Origin: an uncultured Bacteroidales bacterium
Lineage (GTDB): Bacteria; Bacteroidota; Bacteroidia; Bacteroidales; FEN-979
NCBI GenBank assembly: GCA_903837605.1
Contig: CAILVF010000090.1
Location: forward strand, 1 to 43,908
Direction of reading: 5' to 3'
Length of the DNA: 43,908 nucleotides
Numbering within the stretch: the first letter of the stretch is position 1; the number at the start of each line of letters is the position of its first letter. The notes beneath the pieces are model-generated. The model worked only from the letters and a program-made list of their open reading frames with translations. It did no database searches and had not been told where the DNA came from. Shown one piece after another: positions 41,652 through 43,908 of this stretch. A program made the translations under genes and the position numbers.

Positions 41652-43908
41652 TTAAGGTAGTTCCGGTATTGTTTTTTGATAAGGGATATCCGAACCTGCA
41701 TATTTATTCCATTCATCCGGGGTCAGGTTTCGTTTGAGTTTTTTTCTGAGCGCCGTAGCCATCTGTTCACAGCTGCAGGAGAACAGGCGGATTGTTTTAT
41801 CGGCGCTGCAGGAGACCAGTTTTGTGCCGTGGACAATGTATGCAAGTCCATAGGCCCAAAGTTCATGCCTTCCCGCAGTGACAAATTTACCGTTGGATGC
41901 ATCTGTGCTTCCGAACTTGACCATACCGTCATAGCCACAAGATGCCAGCACTTTCCCGTCAGGACTGTATGCCAGGCATGTAATGCCGGTAGAATGACGG
42001 CCGATCAACAGTTCCGGGCTTTCACTCATTCCCGGGGTCTTCCATATCCTGATGGTCCCTTTGGAATCACCTGCGGCAAGACTTTTCCCATCGGGACTGA
42101 AAACAATTGATATCAATGGATCTGCAGCCCTGAAAATTACTGTTGCTGCAGATGCTTGAATAAGCGGGTTTAAGTGGCCTGTTTGCACGACGGCATGTAT
42201 CCGGCAGGATCTCAACTCGCCGTTGCTGCAGGCATAAACCAGGGTTTCCCCTTTGGGGTTGAGGGCGACGGAATTGATTTTTGCCGGAACTGAATCTATC
42301 CTTGTCTTGTTGAATTGCTGTTGGGCCATGGTCCACAGGAACATCTGCCCATCGGCACCTCCTGTTACGAACCACTGACCAGAAGGGGATACGGTGATGG
42401 AATTCAGCACTGAGGAATGAGCGGGCATGATCCTTGGCATATCACCAGGCTTATCAGCCTCCCATACATATAATTTACCCTCGAAAGTCCCGGCAAGGAT
42501 GAGTTTCCCGTCGGGAGTCACTGCAACTGACCGGAAGCTGTTTTTTACGCTTTTTGGCAAGCCCGCGGAGGTTGGAGGAGTTTTCATATCCCCTGTTTTC
42601 CATAGCAGGATCTTCCCGTCTTCACCGGCCGAAACAAGGGTTTTCTGATCGGGGAACAATGAGATGGCACGAACGGCATCTCCATGGGCCCTGACGATCA
42701 CAGGATCATCGGAGATCTGTGACAGGGCCGAATAAATATCTGGCTCATTTTCTATTCCGCCGTTTTCCTTATTCAGCTGAAAGGCTTCGAGGGCCAATAA
42801 GTCAGGAAGATCATCCTGTTTAAGCGTGGCGTCGATCTGGGCTGCCTGAATGGCCAGGGAACGGGCGACCGCCAGCAGTCTAAGCCTTTTCGTGTTTTTC
42901 TCGGATTCCTCGGCTTTGACCCTTTCTTTTTCAGCTATAGTTTTTTGTGAAACCGCCTCCTGCCTTTGATTATTGGCTTCATCCCTTGCCTGAACCGCCA
43001 GCATGCGTGATGTATCGGCTTTTTGTCTTTCCCTTACGGCAAACCTTGTTTGCTCTTCCGCAATCACCTGTTGTTTTACAGCATAAAGCCTCTGCTGTTC
43101 GGTCAGGAGTTTCTCCTGTTCGGCGATTTGCTGTTGCTGGTCCGAAATGCGTTTCTGGAGGATTGCTTCAGAGCGCTGCTCCTCGGTTCGTTTGCTCTCG
43201 GCGAGAGCAAGCTTTTGTTTCTCAAGTGCTTCTTTACGGCTGGCTTCGGCTTTGAATCGCAGGTTCAATGAGATGATAAGAAACAATATTGAGATTATGG
43301 AAGCTGCACCGAGGATAACAGCAAAACTTTTTGCCTGTTTCAGGTTTCGCTTTTGCTGGTTCTCTTTTTTTGCAATTGCAAGTTCACTTTCCTTCCTGCT
43401 GTATTCAAGGAAAGTCATGGCACGTTCAAAAGCCGGGTTGTACCTGAGAGCCCAGGTTGCATTCGGCTTGTTCTGCTCCTTCCACTGGAGGGCCAGCTGG
43501 AGTTCTGGATTCACCCACAGTCCGGTTTTCCCTGTCTGGTAAAGCCCGGCCGATTGAGAAAGGCGCAGGTACAACTGGGCTGATTGGTTTTCTTCATCCA
43601 CCCATTTACGTAACCGCTTCCAAACCCTCATGATACTCTCATGCGAGATATCGATAATTGATTCGGAATTCAACCGAACATGGTTCGGAGGCATCAGGAA
43701 TGCCCTGCCTGGTTCCCTGAAGCTGTCAATCACCCTTATTACATCATCTTCTCTCGCTTCAGCCAGGGTGCAGAGTTCACTTAGCGGAGCCGGCCTCCTG
43801 GTTCCACGGTTGTCATTTCCTGTATCAGTGATGCCCGAAAGATCGCCACGGTAATAAGTCCCGTTGAACTGTAAATGAGTACTCCCCCCGATCATCAGAG
43901 CGCCTTTC
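41652..43908 (-). CDS. nSTAND-type WD40 protein, 5' end outside the window
   Basis: This is the C-terminal part of a large protein; the open frame reaches the window edge. Residues below are counted from the first in-frame Met at 43895. From about residue 23 (TDTGNDNRGTRRPAPLSEL) to about 165 the sequence matches the conserved helical region after the ATPase of novel-STAND proteins, with IDISHESIMRVWKRL and NPELQLALQWKEQNKPNA. A membrane segment (190-212), a Lys/Glu/Gln-rich coiled coil (213-345) and seven WD40 blades (about 395-700, such as LVSAGEDGKILLWK and SLAAGDSKGTIRIWK) follow. The first 22 residues do not look like the family, and conserved pieces seem spread over other frames near 43833, so an indel or frameshift is possible. 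It is the first visible gene of the run to the TonB receptor. Confidence 0.85.
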   Translation of the reverse strand, partial: KGALMIGGSTHLQFNGTYYRGDLSGITDTGNDNRGTRRPAPLSELCTLAEAREDDVIRVIDSFREPGRAFLMPPNHVRLNSESIIDISHESIMRVWKRLRKWVDEENQSAQLYLRLSQSAGLYQTGKTGLWVNPELQLALQWKEQNKPNATWALRYNPAFERAMTFLEYSRKESELAIAKKENQQKRNLKQAKSFAVILGAASIISILFLIISLNLRFKAEASRKEALEKQKLALAESKRTEEQRSEAILQKRISDQQQQIAEQEKLLTEQQRLYAVKQQVIAEEQTRFAVRERQKADTSRMLAVQARDEANNQRQEAVSQKTIAEKERVKAEESEKNTKRLRLLAVARSLAIQAAQIDATLKQDDLPDLLALEAFQLNKENGGIENEPDIYSALSQISDDPVIVRAHGDAVRAISLFPDQKTLVSAGEDGKILLWKTGDMKTPPTSAGLPKSVKNSFRSVAVTPDGKLILAGTFEGKLYVWEADKPGDMPRIMPAHSSVLNSITVSPSGQWFVTGGADGQMFLWTMAQQQFNKTRIDSVPAKINSVALNPKGETLVYACSNGELRSCRIHAVVQTGHLNPLIQASAATVIFRAADPLISIVFSPDGKSLAAGDSKGTIRIWKTPGMSESPELLIGRHSTGITCLAYSPDGKVLASCGYDGMVKFGSTDASNGKFVTAGRHELWAYGLAYIVHGTKLVSCSADKTIRLFSCSCEQMATALRKKLKRNLTPDEWNKYAGSDIPYQKTIPELP

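Noticed and set aside
30718..43908. Anti-phage defence island because of the nSTAND-type WD40 gene
   Set aside because: The neighbours are a TonB receptor, carrier, enzyme and sensor kinase, with no nuclease, restriction, toxin or integrase genes; the ATPase half is outside the window.

Overview
The window looks like chromosomal DNA of a Bacteroidota bacterium (Bacteroidales-like; the genus cannot be read from the sequence). The evidence is as follows. Promoters match the Bacteroidota form TTG-N19/20-TAnnTTTG (for example 11101-11132, 23240-23270, 27626-27656, 30501-30530). Most starts lack a clear Shine-Dalgarno sequence. The order glgA-like / DUF4270 / glmS and the order coaX / outer-membrane protein / lptC / PPIase are typical of this phylum. 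AtpD carries an insertion of about 27 residues, AtpC is very short, and there are many lipoproteins, TonB-type and beta-barrel envelope proteins. Nothing looks like a phage, plasmid, IS element or CRISPR array.

Layout. (1) 126-4205, minus: half-length glycogen-synthase-like protein, DUF4270 lipoprotein, glmS. (2) 4521-6695, plus: three unrecognised envelope proteins, with a terminator inside. (3) 6857-10090, plus: a 1077-aa multi-cofactor flavoprotein (sarcosine/opine-oxidase type alpha+beta fusion), convergent with a proline dehydrogenase (10133-11044, minus). (4) 11160-13908, plus: DUF177(YceD)-rpmF-plsX-fabH operon with a clear promoter. (5) 13969-16227, minus: TlpA-like lipoprotein, PAS protein, nitroreductase. 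(6) 16375-22248, plus: response-regulator/histidine-kinase protein, then ileS-dksA/traR-lspA. (7) 22310-23173, minus: LytM/LysM peptidase. (8) 23291-25414, plus: atpD-atpC-PKD lipoprotein. (9) 25485-30379, minus: SurA/PpiD-like PPIase, LptC, outer-membrane barrel, CoaX. (10) tRNA-Phe at 30557-30629 with its own promoter and terminator. (11) 30718-43908, minus: a tight six-gene run. It reads, in transcription order, nSTAND-type WD40 protein (cut by the window edge), TPR-headed TonB receptor, formyltransferase-fold protein, nucleotide-transporter-like protein fused to HEAT repeats, giant Reg_prop/Y_Y_Y/GAF sensor kinase, and a small outer-membrane protein.

Two things stand out. The first is the six-gene run: its gaps are 9-43 bp with one 26-bp overlap, so it is probably one operon, and it joins an outer-membrane transporter, an inner-membrane carrier, an enzyme and two sensory/scaffold proteins in a way I do not recognise as a named system. 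The second is a set of intergenic arrays in which a 7- or 8-bp word is repeated in tandem and then repeated in reverse complement. They lie against gene ends or in a leader at 13911, 17543, 22231, 27660 and 30384. The word differs between most loci but the architecture is shared. Housekeeping content (cell-wall precursor GlcN-6-P, phospholipid/fatty acid initiation, lipoprotein processing, LPS export, OMP folding, F-type ATPase) suggests a core chromosomal region with an accessory envelope/signalling cluster at its right end.
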